Shown here in pieces: positions 33,837-41,892 of a stretch of DNA of 64,000 bases. Where the stretch lies: positions 248,001 through 312,000 of the forward strand of contig JBCCMQ010000002.1 in the NCBI GenBank assembly GCA_039026235.1, in the 5' to 3' direction. How positions within the stretch are numbered: the stretch's first letter is position 1; every line of letters starts with the position of its first letter. Source of the stretch: JBCCMQ01 sp039026235. GTDB taxonomy: Bacteria > Pseudomonadota > Alphaproteobacteria > Rhodobacterales > Rhodobacteraceae. Made by a program: the position numbers and the translations under genes. The notes under the pieces were generated by a model that saw only the letters and a program-made list of their open reading frames with translations, was not told where the DNA came from and ran no database searches.

Positions 33837-34115
33837 ATGAAGCGTGATGGATTTCGCAACTTGGGTCAGACCAGCTTGCGGCGGAAACGACGTGCGTCCG
33901 ACCCAATGGCGGCATTCGACGCGCTGCCTGCGCCCATAAGGCGTTGGATGTCGCAGGCCGCGCTGCCGTGGTCGCCGGCATCGGTCCGGCGGATTTGGTC
34001 AAAGTCTCGGGCGAAAGGTCTATCGCCTGAAGAAGCGCTCGTATGCCTCAGCGAGGCCGAAGCCCGCACGCTTGCCCGCGATCGGAAGTCAACCGCGTTT
34101 GGACTGAATTCCTAA
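33837..34115 (+). CDS. DUF6525 family protein
   Basis: A 92-residue basic protein: NLGQTSLRRKRRASDPMAAFDALPAPIRRWMSQAALPWSPASVRRIW, then EALVCLSEAEARTLARDR. This matches what I know of DUF6525 in Rhodobacterales, function unknown. ATG at 33837 (TTGGAA upstream) is preferred; a TTG at 33810 is in frame. The many Arg/Lys residues and helical look would fit a nucleic-acid-binding role, which is inference. Confidence 0.7.
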   Translation: MKRDGFRNLGQTSLRRKRRASDPMAAFDALPAPIRRWMSQAALPWSPASVRRIWSKSRAKGLSPEEALVCLSEAEARTLARDRKSTAFGLNS

Positions 34116-34803
34116 AATTTGAGGAACCGGTTGTTGCTATGATTCCGCGGGGGGCTTTTGCTGCCCTTGCCCCATTCGGAACCGTGTGCCCCTCATTTGC
34201 CCAAGCGGGTCGTCTGACGATATCCGGTGCTTTTGTCGCCGATGTTGAAATTCTTGATCCGAGGGCCAGCAACAAAGTTTGGATGTGAAAGCATACTGGA
34301 GTGACCGGGACCCTGTTGGGCATCGAGTAAGCGTTGAAACTGCATCCTTGGCTTGCAGAAGGCGTTGAGCAGTCGTCTCCAACCACATGCCGCGTTCACT
34401 TCAATTCTGTCAGGCCAAACGGCGGTTTGGGCTCTTGTCCACCAGCGCCTGAAAGGATCATTCCAATCGACCAAAGGCCCACGATGCAACAAAAATCAAA
34501 TCTGACCAACCCGTCGGGCACGGCAAGATGGTCCGGCCGGGCATCGTTGCCGTTTGCTGTGTTCTGGCCATCAATCTGGCCGGTGACGCCTTGCGATAAT
34601 CACGCGCTGCGGATGACGCGCAAACCTGAAGGGTCAGTGCCGCCAATTGAGGCAAATTTTCGCTAGAAGACCTGTGGACAACATCGAGGTGAGTGGGCGG
34701 CATGAAAAACGGACCCCGCATGACCGATCAGCCAAGCGCGCAGTGTAGGTTGACCGGGTCCAATGTGGCCCGGCCATGCGGTGCAAAGCCGGTGGCCGCG
34801 TTA
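34116..34803. other. 688-nt stretch without a recognised gene
   Basis: Open frames of 60-110 codons occur on both strands, but none carries a recognisable motif, good SD and steady codon bias together. With the Rrf2 remnant just to the left, this may be decayed coding sequence, but I cannot identify the parent genes. Confidence 0.5.
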
Positions 34804-35967
34804 CTATTCCGGCACGATCTGTCCGGGTAGTGAATTCACCGTCATCGTGTCGTTGGGCTGAAAGTGGATGACCGATCGGATCGACTGGCCCGCTTTCAAA
34901 AGATCGAAGGCCGTGTTGATCTGATTGTGGTTCATGTGGTGCGTAATGTAGGGATCGACGTTGAAATCTCCACGCAGCCATTCGTCCACCATGCCGGGCA
35001 ATTCGCTGCGCCCCAGCACGCCACCAAAAGCGGTGCCGCGCCAGACGCGTCCCGTAACAAGCTGAAACGGACGGGTTGAGATTTCCTGGCCAGCCCCGGC
35101 AACGCCGATCACCGTGCACTCACCCCAGCCCTTGTGGCAGGCCTCGAGGGCCGAGCGCATCAGTTCTACATTGCCGACGGCCTCGAATGTGTAGTCAAGC
35201 CCGCCATTGGTCATGTCGATCAGAACTTCGTGGATAGGCGCGGCGTGATCGTTGGGATTCAAACATTCTGTGGCACCGAGCGACTTGGCCAGGGCGAACT
35301 TGTTCGGGTTCACGTCGATGCCAATGATCCGAGAGGCACCGTTAAGAACCGCACCTTGGATAACGGCCATTCCGACTGCGCCAAGCCCGAAGACGGCGAC
35401 CGTTGCACCCTGTTCAACCTTCGCAGTGTTACGCACCGCTCCAATACCGGTCGGCACCGCGCAGCCCATGACAGATGCTTTAGAAAGCGGCGCATCCTTT
35501 GAGATCTTGGCCACCGAGATTTCTGGCAACACGGTGTATTCGCTGAACGTGCTGGTGCCCATGTAGTGAAGGATCTGCTTGCCCTTGTACGAAAAGCGAG
35601 ATGTGCCATCCGGCATCACGCCGGCGCCCTGTGTGGCGCGAATGGTCTGGCAGAGGTTGGTCTTGCCAGACTGGATGTAGGGGCAATTGGGATCTTCGGG
35701 CACGTAAAGCGGGATTACGTGATCGCCCGGTTTGACCGAGGTGACGCCCCTGCCAACCTCTTCGACAATGCCGCAGCCTTCGTGGCCAAGTACGCAGGGA
35801 AACAAACCTTCCGGATCTTCACCCGACAGCGTGAAGACATCCGTGTGGCAAAGGCTGGTTGTCACAATTCGCACCAGAACCTCTCCGTCCTTCGGTCCAT
35901 CCAGGTCTATCTCTTCGATTTCCAGCGGTCGGTTCGGTTCCCAAGCAATGGCAGCGCGTGTTTTCAT
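34804..35967 (-). CDS. Class III alcohol dehydrogenase (S-(hydroxymethyl)glutathione dehydrogenase) paralogue lacking two structural-zinc cysteines
   Basis: A 387-residue zinc-dependent MDR enzyme very similar overall to glutathione-dependent formaldehyde dehydrogenase. It keeps the catalytic-zinc motifs TTSLCHTD, GHEGCG and VMGCAVPTGIGAV, and the NAD fold FGLGAVGMAV. Oddity: the structural-zinc loop, normally ECxxCxxCxSGKTNLC, reads EDPNCPYIQSGKTNLC, so two of four cysteines are lost. The C-terminus is slightly longer than usual (387 against about 370-375). GGGAG before the ATG. It is the last gene of an operon with a ZigA-type GTPase and DUF1826, 27 nt after the latter. It may be a zinc-sparing isozyme. 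Confidence 0.9.
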   Translation of the reverse strand: MKTRAAIAWEPNRPLEIEEIDLDGPKDGEVLVRIVTTSLCHTDVFTLSGEDPEGLFPCVLGHEGCGIVEEVGRGVTSVKPGDHVIPLYVPEDPNCPYIQSGKTNLCQTIRATQGAGVMPDGTSRFSYKGKQILHYMGTSTFSEYTVLPEISVAKISKDAPLSKASVMGCAVPTGIGAVRNTAKVEQGATVAVFGLGAVGMAVIQGAVLNGASRIIGIDVNPNKFALAKSLGATECLNPNDHAAPIHEVLIDMTNGGLDYTFEAVGNVELMRSALEACHKGWGECTVIGVAGAGQEISTRPFQLVTGRVWRGTAFGGVLGRSELPGMVDEWLRGDFNVDPYITHHMNHNQINTAFDLLKAGQSIRSVIHFQPNDTMTVNSLPGQIVPE

Positions 35968-35994
35968 GGCAGATCTCCCAATATTTAAAATGGC

Positions 35995-36648
35995 TTAGTG
36001 CAAAAGGTGTTGGTCCATCTCGGACGCCGGATCCGTCACCGGGTCGAGCACAAGCACGAGCCGTGTCTCGCCTGTACCTTCGATTTGCGGGGACCTATGG
36101 CGGAGCGCGCGATTTGGACTGCAGGGCCAGAGCGTTCCGCGCATGATCATTGGCGAACCGGTTGGAACACCGTCAATGTTGTGTGGCTCTAATCCGTCCG
36201 CAGAGGTCCCGTACTGCGTCCCGCTACCGCGGTAGGTGCAGATCAGCCTGGCGGTGACGGCATCGATATGAAAATTCCGACAAGCATTGGTGCAAATCAC
36301 GTCCAGGCGCAGACGAAGATACGGGGCATCCATCACGGCGGCGAAAATGTTCGCCAGGGCCGCCACGTCGTCAGCCAGCATATTACGTTCTTGGCAATCT
36401 GGCAGTCCGGCCGCATCCACGATGTCCGCCATGGCATCGCGGACCATCTCTTGGCGCAGAATAACGCGCGCCCTTGGCAGCTGGTCACAACTCAGATCGT
36501 CGATCCAAGTCTGAAAACTCTCCAAAGGCTGGCGGCGCCAAATGGTCGCTGCACAGCTCGGGTTTGAAATGTAGGACAGGCCCTTGGGTGACGTGGTCAC
36601 ACCAACGCCCGGGATTGTGCCTTTCTCGACTTCGCTGTGAAGCGTCAT
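35995..36648 (-). CDS. DUF1826 domain protein
   Basis: A 217-residue protein with the DUF1826 pattern: DDVAALANIFAAVMDAPYLRLRLDVICTNACRNFHIDAVTARLICTYRGSGTQY and ETRLVLVLDPVTDP. The H-x-D in FHIDAV and later histidines could bind a metal as in cupin-like dioxygenases, though its activity is unknown. I know the family as a partner of COG0523 metal chaperones. Its ATG overlaps the stop of the ZigA-like gene (ATGA), fitting joint function. Confidence 0.82.
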   Translation of the reverse strand: MTLHSEVEKGTIPGVGVTTSPKGLSYISNPSCAATIWRRQPLESFQTWIDDLSCDQLPRARVILRQEMVRDAMADIVDAAGLPDCQERNMLADDVAALANIFAAVMDAPYLRLRLDVICTNACRNFHIDAVTARLICTYRGSGTQYGTSADGLEPHNIDGVPTGSPMIMRGTLWPCSPNRALRHRSPQIEGTGETRLVLVLDPVTDPASEMDQHLLH

Positions 36649-37856
36649 GCGGCCTCCTCTGTGCGCCGCCAGGCTGGGAACGGATCGGGAAAGTCGGGCA
36701 GCGCATCCGGACCTGGGGCGATGTTTTCGGGGACAAGGCAGGAATCGAGTGTCGCCTTGAGCGCACGCCAGTCGATGCCGGACCCGATGAAAACCAGTTC
36801 TTGGCGGCGGTCCCCCCAGGGCTCTTGCCAGTGATCTGCCATATAGGAGCGTGCCGCGTCATGGGTTGGCCAGCGGTCACGCGGAACCGAGGCCCACCAC
36901 GTGCCGAGCGGTTTGATTGAAGAAAGGCTTCCCGCCAGTGAAAACTCGGCGACCCATGTCGGTCGCGTAGCAATCCAGAAGTGCCCTTTTGCACGGATTA
37001 CACCGGGAAGTTCTCCGTTGAGGACCTTCAGGATCCTTTCCGGCTCAAACGGTTGACGCGCCCGGTAGACGTAACTTGCCACGCCGTATTCCTCTGTCTC
37101 CGGCGTATGGTCGGCAAAGCCATAAAGCTCCTTTGCCCACATCGGGTGTTCATGAGCCTTCTGAAAATCGAAAAGGCCGGTATCGAGAATTTCGGTGCTG
37201 GCCACATGTGAATGATTAGTCTCAATTATCTTCGCATCGGCATTGAGGGAGCGGATGATCTGGCGTGCCGCATTTGTCCGCTGAACCCCGGCGTCAGCGG
37301 TTTTGTTCAGGATAACGACATCGGCGAATTCAATCTGCTCAACCAATAGGTTGACTAGCGTGCGGTCATCCTCTTCGCCCACCGTCTCGCCACGGTCGCT
37401 AAGGAAATCGTGGCTGGTGTAGTCTTCCAATAGGTTAACTGCGTCGACCACAGTCACCATGGTATCCAGTCGGCTGACATCTGACAGGCTTTGCCCGTGT
37501 TCGTCGCGGAAATCGAAAGTGGCTGCAACGGGCAGCGGCTCAGATATGCCGGTCGACTCGATCAGCAGATAGTCAAATCGTCCGTCCTCAGCCAGGCGCC
37601 GTACTTCCTCTAAGAGGTCATCGCGCAACGTGCAGCAAATGCAGCCGTTGGACATCTCGACCAGCGTTTCATCCGTTCGGCTGAGTTCCGTATCGGCCCG
37701 CACGAGGTCTGCATCAATGTTCACCTCGGACATGTCATTGACGATTACGGCGACGCGGCGCCCTTCGCGGTTATTGAGCACACGGTTCAAAAGTGTGGTC
37801 TTACCGGCGCCCAGAAAGCCTGAGAGAACGGTTACAGGTAGTCGTGCGTCAGTCAT
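36645..37856 (-). CDS. zigA: COG0523 GTPase, ZigA/ZagA-type zinc metallochaperone
   Basis: A 403-residue G3E GTPase. Walker A GFLGAGKTT; NDMSEVNIDADLVRA; the metal motif CICC in MSNGCICCTLRDDLLEEV (37632-37643); VILNKTAD as guanine-recognition NKxD; and a C-terminal CobW_C domain (FWIATRPTWVAEFSLAG, RRQELVFIGSGID). The sequence corresponds to the ZigA/YciC branch, which is zinc-starvation induced in other bacteria and hands zinc to client enzymes. It overlaps the flavoprotein gene by 8 nt and DUF1826 by 4 nt; the client could be the downstream dehydrogenase. Confidence 0.9.
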   Translation of the reverse strand: MTDARLPVTVLSGFLGAGKTTLLNRVLNNREGRRVAVIVNDMSEVNIDADLVRADTELSRTDETLVEMSNGCICCTLRDDLLEEVRRLAEDGRFDYLLIESTGISEPLPVAATFDFRDEHGQSLSDVSRLDTMVTVVDAVNLLEDYTSHDFLSDRGETVGEEDDRTLVNLLVEQIEFADVVILNKTADAGVQRTNAARQIIRSLNADAKIIETNHSHVASTEILDTGLFDFQKAHEHPMWAKELYGFADHTPETEEYGVASYVYRARQPFEPERILKVLNGELPGVIRAKGHFWIATRPTWVAEFSLAGSLSSIKPLGTWWASVPRDRWPTHDAARSYMADHWQEPWGDRRQELVFIGSGIDWRALKATLDSCLVPENIAPGPDALPDFPDPFPAWRRTEEAA

Positions 37857-38772
37857 GGCTGGAATCCTCTAGCGGCTGAACGAAGGTGGGAAAGATCAGA
37901 GATTGGTGGCAACCGATGCCGGCGGTCGCTCCATCCCCGATGGCGGAAGTAACATTGTGTCCCGGACGGGCGCAGTCGCCTGCGGCAAAGACCCCGGCGA
38001 CTGAGGTCTGGCCCATCAGACCTACCTGAACGTACGGCCCCAACGGTCCGTCTGCTGTGGCGCAGCCAAGATCTGCGGCGGGCGTGCCGCCAAAGCTGAC
38101 CCGGGGCGCAACAAAAATGGCTGCAAACTCTGCTGTTTGCCCGTCTTGGAATGTGACGGTGACGCCTGAGTTGCCGGAGGCCAGGCGGACAACGGACCGA
38201 GGGTCGTGCGAAAATCTGTTTTCTTCTACGGAGTTGATGTCGAAGTCGCCGGCAGTGCCGGTAAGAACGGTGACTTCGTCACTCCAGTCAGAACGGAGCA
38301 GCTCGGCTTGGTGGCCGGACATGGCGTGGTTCGCAAGAACGGCAAGGGGGCGATCCCGTACCTCATAGCCGTGGCAATAAGGGCAGTGCAAAAGCGTCCG
38401 TCCCCAGGCTTCCCGTGCCCCGGGAATGTCGGGAAGCGTGTCGTGGACGCCGTGCGCAAGGATAATGCGCTTTGACTTCACAACTTTGGTAGAGGCCATC
38501 GCAACCTCGAAGCCGCCATCGATGGCCTGCACCCGTGTCACTTTGTCTTCGACAAAACCGATTGAAGGGTAGGCATCCACATCGTTTCGAAACTTCTCAA
38601 GAATGTTGGCGGGTTTGGTGCCGTCCCAGCCCGGCACGCCGTGCGCTGCCTGCGACGGTGCGTTGCGTGGGCTGCCGGAATTTACCACGGTCACTTTGCG
38701 CCGAGCGCGGCCAAGCTGTAGGGCGGCGGACAAGCCGGCGAAACTACCACCTACGATAACCGTGTCCTGCAT
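37849..38772 (-). CDS. Thioredoxin reductase-like NAD(P)/FAD oxidoreductase
   Basis: A 307-residue two-dinucleotide-fold flavoprotein: VIVGGSFAGLSAALQLGRARRKVTVV at the N-terminus and GVFAAGDCARPGHNVTSAIGDGATAG near the C-terminus. The pair LLHCPYCHGYEVRDRP contains CPYC at the place of the thioredoxin-reductase redox disulfide. Such proteins are often next to Rrf2 regulators. It heads the four-gene operon and diverges from the Rrf2 gene across a perfect inverted repeat. The partner thiol protein is unknown. Confidence 0.87.
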   Translation of the reverse strand: MQDTVIVGGSFAGLSAALQLGRARRKVTVVNSGSPRNAPSQAAHGVPGWDGTKPANILEKFRNDVDAYPSIGFVEDKVTRVQAIDGGFEVAMASTKVVKSKRIILAHGVHDTLPDIPGAREAWGRTLLHCPYCHGYEVRDRPLAVLANHAMSGHQAELLRSDWSDEVTVLTGTAGDFDINSVEENRFSHDPRSVVRLASGNSGVTVTFQDGQTAEFAAIFVAPRVSFGGTPAADLGCATADGPLGPYVQVGLMGQTSVAGVFAAGDCARPGHNVTSAIGDGATAGIGCHQSLIFPTFVQPLEDSSHD

Positions 38773-38803
38773 GCTATCAGCCCATAATCTGCTCTTTGGA
38801 AGA

Positions 38804-38826
38804 ATCGTAATTTAAAGAGTTACGAT
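38804..38826. promoter_or_regulatory. Inverted repeat, candidate Rrf2 operator
   Basis: ATCGTAA (38804-38810) and TTACGAT (38820-38826) form a perfect 7-bp inverted repeat with a 9-nt spacer in the 102-nt gap between the divergent flavoprotein and Rrf2 genes. Its centre is about 40 nt from the flavoprotein start. It is the obvious candidate for the operator bound by the adjacent Rrf2 protein. Confidence 0.6.
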
Positions 38827-38874
38827 CTATTCGCAATCTCAGATGTTACGTTTGGGGTGAAAAAGGACTGACGA

Positions 38875-39285
38875 ATGAAGCGTAACAGCCGGCTCGCGCT
38901 CGCTCTTCACACTCTTGGCCACATGGCAGCGGATGATCGCGTCAGAACCTCGTCCATCATCGCCGATCATGCCGGCACGAACCCCGTCGTTGTGCGCCGG
39001 GTTTTGGGCAAATTGAGAGAGGCGGGGATCGTGCAATCGGAAAAGGGGCCGACCGGCGGATGGCGTCTTGCGCGCGATCCGAAGAATATCACGCTGGCAG
39101 ACGTTTACCTTGCCTTGGGCGAGCGATTGATAGCGACTGATGCACCAGATGATGCACCATCCTGTTCGGTCGAGGATGCGCTGCACCGCCGCGTCTCAAG
39201 CATGATCGCCGGGATTGAAGAAAGCTTCGTCGCGCGGCTGGCTGCGACAACAATCGCGGAAGTGCAAGAGGCGGAAAAGCCCTGA
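38875..39285 (+). CDS. Rrf2 family transcriptional regulator, single-cysteine type
   Basis: A 136-residue Rrf2 regulator. Winged HTH: RLALALHTLGHMAADDRVRTSSIIADHAGTNPVVVRRVLGKLREAGIVQSEKGPTGGWRLARDP. It has only one cysteine (PSCSVEDAL) in the region where IscR/NsrR carry three cluster ligands, so it is unlikely to hold an Fe-S cluster in the usual way and may be a thiol redox sensor. ATG at 38875. It probably represses the divergent flavoprotein-zigA operon and itself. A decayed relative lies at 33520. Confidence 0.87.
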   Translation: MKRNSRLALALHTLGHMAADDRVRTSSIIADHAGTNPVVVRRVLGKLREAGIVQSEKGPTGGWRLARDPKNITLADVYLALGERLIATDAPDDAPSCSVEDALHRRVSSMIAGIEESFVARLAATTIAEVQEAEKP

Positions 39286-39427
39286 GGTGCTAACTGCCCG
39301 ACCGCGGTCCAAACTCAGTTCGGCAAGTGTTCGCAGCCCTGGCAATGAAGCTGCGAGTTGCACCCGAGGTGCAGCGGGGTGACGCACCTGTCAGTTTCAC
39401 TCCAGAAGGGATATTGCACTGCAAAAA

Positions 39428-39442
39428 TGTTATACTATAACA
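39428..39442. promoter_or_regulatory. Perfect Zur-box-like palindrome
   Basis: TGTTATA-C-TATAACA is a perfect 7-1-7 palindrome matching the Zur operator pattern of alphaproteobacteria (TGTTATAnTATAACA as I recall it). It lies in the 300-nt gap upstream of the CzcO-like flavoprotein and transporter genes, oriented to repress them when zinc is sufficient. No zur gene is in the window. Confidence 0.75.
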
Positions 39443-39589
39443 CCTTGGATGTGCGGTGCTGCGTCCAGGAATTTGGTCGCGATGGCGCCCGCACTGCCAG
39501 GGTGTAAAGCCCCAGCCTGAAAGACGCATAGGCCACGCGCGCACACACTTGGGGGCGCGGAATCATTGGCGGTGACGACGGGAGAGACA

Positions 39590-39685
39590 ATGGCATTTGT
39601 GCCAAGGACAGACAGGTATTGCCAAAATGGTCTGGATGAACGCGGCTGTGACCCAACAGCCCGCGTTTTGGGACCGCGCCGATGA
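39590..39685 (+). CDS. Candidate 31-residue leader ORF
   Basis: MAFVPRTDRYCQNGLDERGC is followed by 11 codons. GGGAGAG precedes the ATG, and its TGA sits in ATGA at 39682, an in-frame start of the flavoprotein. This suggests translational coupling after the Zur-like site. No homology is recognised; it may only be a leader. Confidence 0.3.
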   Translation: MAFVPRTDRYCQNGLDERGCDPTARVLGPRR

Positions 39686-40821
39686 TCCGCGAAAACGGAA
39701 TTCATTTTCCAGAACATATGAACGTTGCTGTCATTGGTGCAGGACCGGCGGGTCTGGGTGTCGCCAGGGTCTTAAGGGATCTAGCGATTCCGGACGTCTG
39801 GGTACTGGAACGGGGGAAAATTGGTCAGAGCTTTCTTGACTGGCCGGCCGAGACCCGCCTGTTGACACCGTCCTTCCCCGGCAACGTCTTTGGCGTGACC
39901 GATCTCAACGCCATTAGCTTCGATAGTTCACCCGGCTGGTCGCTTCGTTCCGAACATCCAGACGGTCGCACCTATGCGAAATACCTGGAATACGCTTCAG
40001 AGGCGTTTGGCCTCAATGTCCAGTGCGGCGTCGATGTGCACACCATCAAGCCGAAGGATGACGGCTTTTCAATCGATACCAGCCGGGGAACGTTCACTGC
40101 GGATTTTGTCATCTGGGCCTGCGGCCATTTTGGCGCGCCATCGGGTGGCGGATTGCCCGGTGCCGAGCTTGGCCATCATTATGGCACCTTCAAGAGCTGG
40201 AACGAGATTGCCGAAGACGTGGTCTATGTGATCGGCGGATACGAGAGCGGGGTGGACGCGGCCATCGGGATTGCACAGAAGGGCAAAGAGGTCGTCGTGC
40301 TTGACCGCGGTGCCCCGTGGCTCGACGGCGATAAGGACCCGAGCCGCAGCCTGTCTCCCTATACCCAGCAGCGCTTGAATGTGTTCAGACAGTGTCTGTC
40401 GATCACGCTGTTACCGGATGCCGAGATCATCGCATTGGAGCAGGAGAAGGATGGCATTCACATCCTGGCAGGCGACGGACGATCATGGTTGTCAGAAGGG
40501 CCGCCTGTTTTGGCCACGGGTTTTGGCTCTGGGACCGCGCGGGTATCGGAATGGTTCGACTACGACCCCGACGGCATACCGATGCTGACCGCGCAGGATG
40601 AATCCACTGCCATGCCCGGGCTTTTTCTGGTGGGTCCAGAGGTGTCGCACCAAGGGCATCTCTTTTGCTTTATCTATAAGTTCCGGCAGCGTTTCGCCGT
40701 CGTGGCGCACGCTATCGCCGGACGTATGGGCGTCGATACCACGCCGCTTGAGATCTACTATGACAATAACATGTTCCTGGACGATCTGACCTGCTGCGAT
40801 GATGACAAATGCTTGTGTTGA
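39682..40821 (+). CDS. CzcO-like NAD(P)/FAD-dependent oxidoreductase with Cys-rich tail
   Basis: 379 residues (367 if ATG 39718 is used). The FAD loop AVIGAGPAGLG is followed by WPAETRLLTPSFPGN, then VVYVIGGYESGVDAAIGIAQKGKEVVVLDRG as the NAD(P) fold, and GLFLVGPEV. The pattern is that of flavin monooxygenase-like proteins annotated CzcO/ArsO. The last residues are CCDDDKCLC, a probable metal-binding or redox tail. ATG 39682 shares ATGA with the leader ORF. With the Zur-like box upstream and the transporter downstream, a role in metal or zincophore-type chemistry is inferred. Confidence 0.83.
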   Translation: MIRENGIHFPEHMNVAVIGAGPAGLGVARVLRDLAIPDVWVLERGKIGQSFLDWPAETRLLTPSFPGNVFGVTDLNAISFDSSPGWSLRSEHPDGRTYAKYLEYASEAFGLNVQCGVDVHTIKPKDDGFSIDTSRGTFTADFVIWACGHFGAPSGGGLPGAELGHHYGTFKSWNEIAEDVVYVIGGYESGVDAAIGIAQKGKEVVVLDRGAPWLDGDKDPSRSLSPYTQQRLNVFRQCLSITLLPDAEIIALEQEKDGIHILAGDGRSWLSEGPPVLATGFGSGTARVSEWFDYDPDGIPMLTAQDESTAMPGLFLVGPEVSHQGHLFCFIYKFRQRFAVVAHAIAGRMGVDTTPLEIYYDNNMFLDDLTCCDDDKCLC

Positions 40822-40866
40822 GCGGCGGCAGATGGCGCTGATAGCGAATGTAGAGGTCTGAGGCAT

Positions 40867-41889
40867 ATGTCTCTAGAAGATACGCCGTCTCAGGCTGCAA
40901 ATGGCCGGAGCGAAAACGAGAACGGCCCTGCCGCGGGCGGCGTGGCCGGAGTTTTTCTTGGCGCCATACTGGCAGGTGTCATTCTTGGCCTTTCTGCGCC
41001 TTCTGCCGGCGAAGCTGCGTCACGCGGCGTAGACGCGACCCTCCTGGTCATGATCTGCCTGCTCTTTTTTGACTTGCGACTGGACGCCGTTTTCCAGGCC
41101 GTCGGCAAACTTCGGTTTCTGGCGCTCGCTTGGGGCGCAAACTTCCTGATTGTACCTTTTATTGGCTTAGCCATCGCAAGCCTTGTTTTGCCCAACCAAC
41201 CCCTGCTTTTTGCAGGCTTGATGATCTATTTCCTTGCACCATGCACGGACTGGTTTCTTGGGTTCACGCAGATGGCCGACGGTGACATCGAGCTTGGGGC
41301 GGCCCTGATACCTTTAAACCTGATCACCCAGTTGTTGCTTTTCCCGGTCTGGATTTGGCTGTTTACCCAGCACACGGGTCTGGTGGATTTAACGACGATC
41401 CCCGGCATTCTCGCGCAGTGGTTTCTGCTGCCGCTGATCGCGGCACAGGCTTTACGCTTTGGGCTGGAAAAGACAATGCCAAGCGAGGCCTTTGGGACCC
41501 TCTTAGAATGGACCGGTCGGTTCGTCCCCTTTGCCCTTGCGGTCCTGATCTTCCAGATTTTTGCTGCAAACGTTGGCTTGATTGCGGACCACCTCCACAG
41601 CTTTGCGCTGATTTCATTGGCGGTTTTTCTGTTTTTCACCGCAACATTCCTTGTTGGCGAAGGACTTGCGCGACTGGCCCACCTGGCCTACCCGCAGCGC
41701 GCGCTTCTCGCCATGACCATGGCCGCCCGCAATGCTCCGCTGATGCTCGTCATTACTGCGGCGGCGTTACCTGATCAGCCGCTCATCCTGGCAGCTTTGG
41801 TCATCGGAATGCTGGTTGAGATCCCGCACCTCACAGTCCTGCGGCAGGTCCTGCTTGCGCGGCGCGAAGTCCGCCCCGGGCTGGGTTAG
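40867..41889 (+). CDS. Bile acid:sodium symporter / arsenic resistance (ACR3)-like transporter
   Basis: A 340-residue integral membrane protein with about 10 helices. FLAPCTDWFLGFTQMADGDIELGAALIPLNLITQLLLFPVW and AMTMAARNAPLMLVITAAALPDQPLILAALVIGMLVEIPHLTVL fit the BART superfamily, including the conserved Cys region of ACR3 (APCTDW). ATG at 40867 with GAGG upstream, 45 nt after the flavoprotein. Arsenite export is the family precedent; the upstream Zur-like site suggests a zinc-linked substrate instead. Unresolved. Confidence 0.82.
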   Translation: MSLEDTPSQAANGRSENENGPAAGGVAGVFLGAILAGVILGLSAPSAGEAASRGVDATLLVMICLLFFDLRLDAVFQAVGKLRFLALAWGANFLIVPFIGLAIASLVLPNQPLLFAGLMIYFLAPCTDWFLGFTQMADGDIELGAALIPLNLITQLLLFPVWIWLFTQHTGLVDLTTIPGILAQWFLLPLIAAQALRFGLEKTMPSEAFGTLLEWTGRFVPFALAVLIFQIFAANVGLIADHLHSFALISLAVFLFFTATFLVGEGLARLAHLAYPQRALLAMTMAARNAPLMLVITAAALPDQPLILAALVIGMLVEIPHLTVLRQVLLARREVRPGLG

Positions 41890-41892
41890 GTC

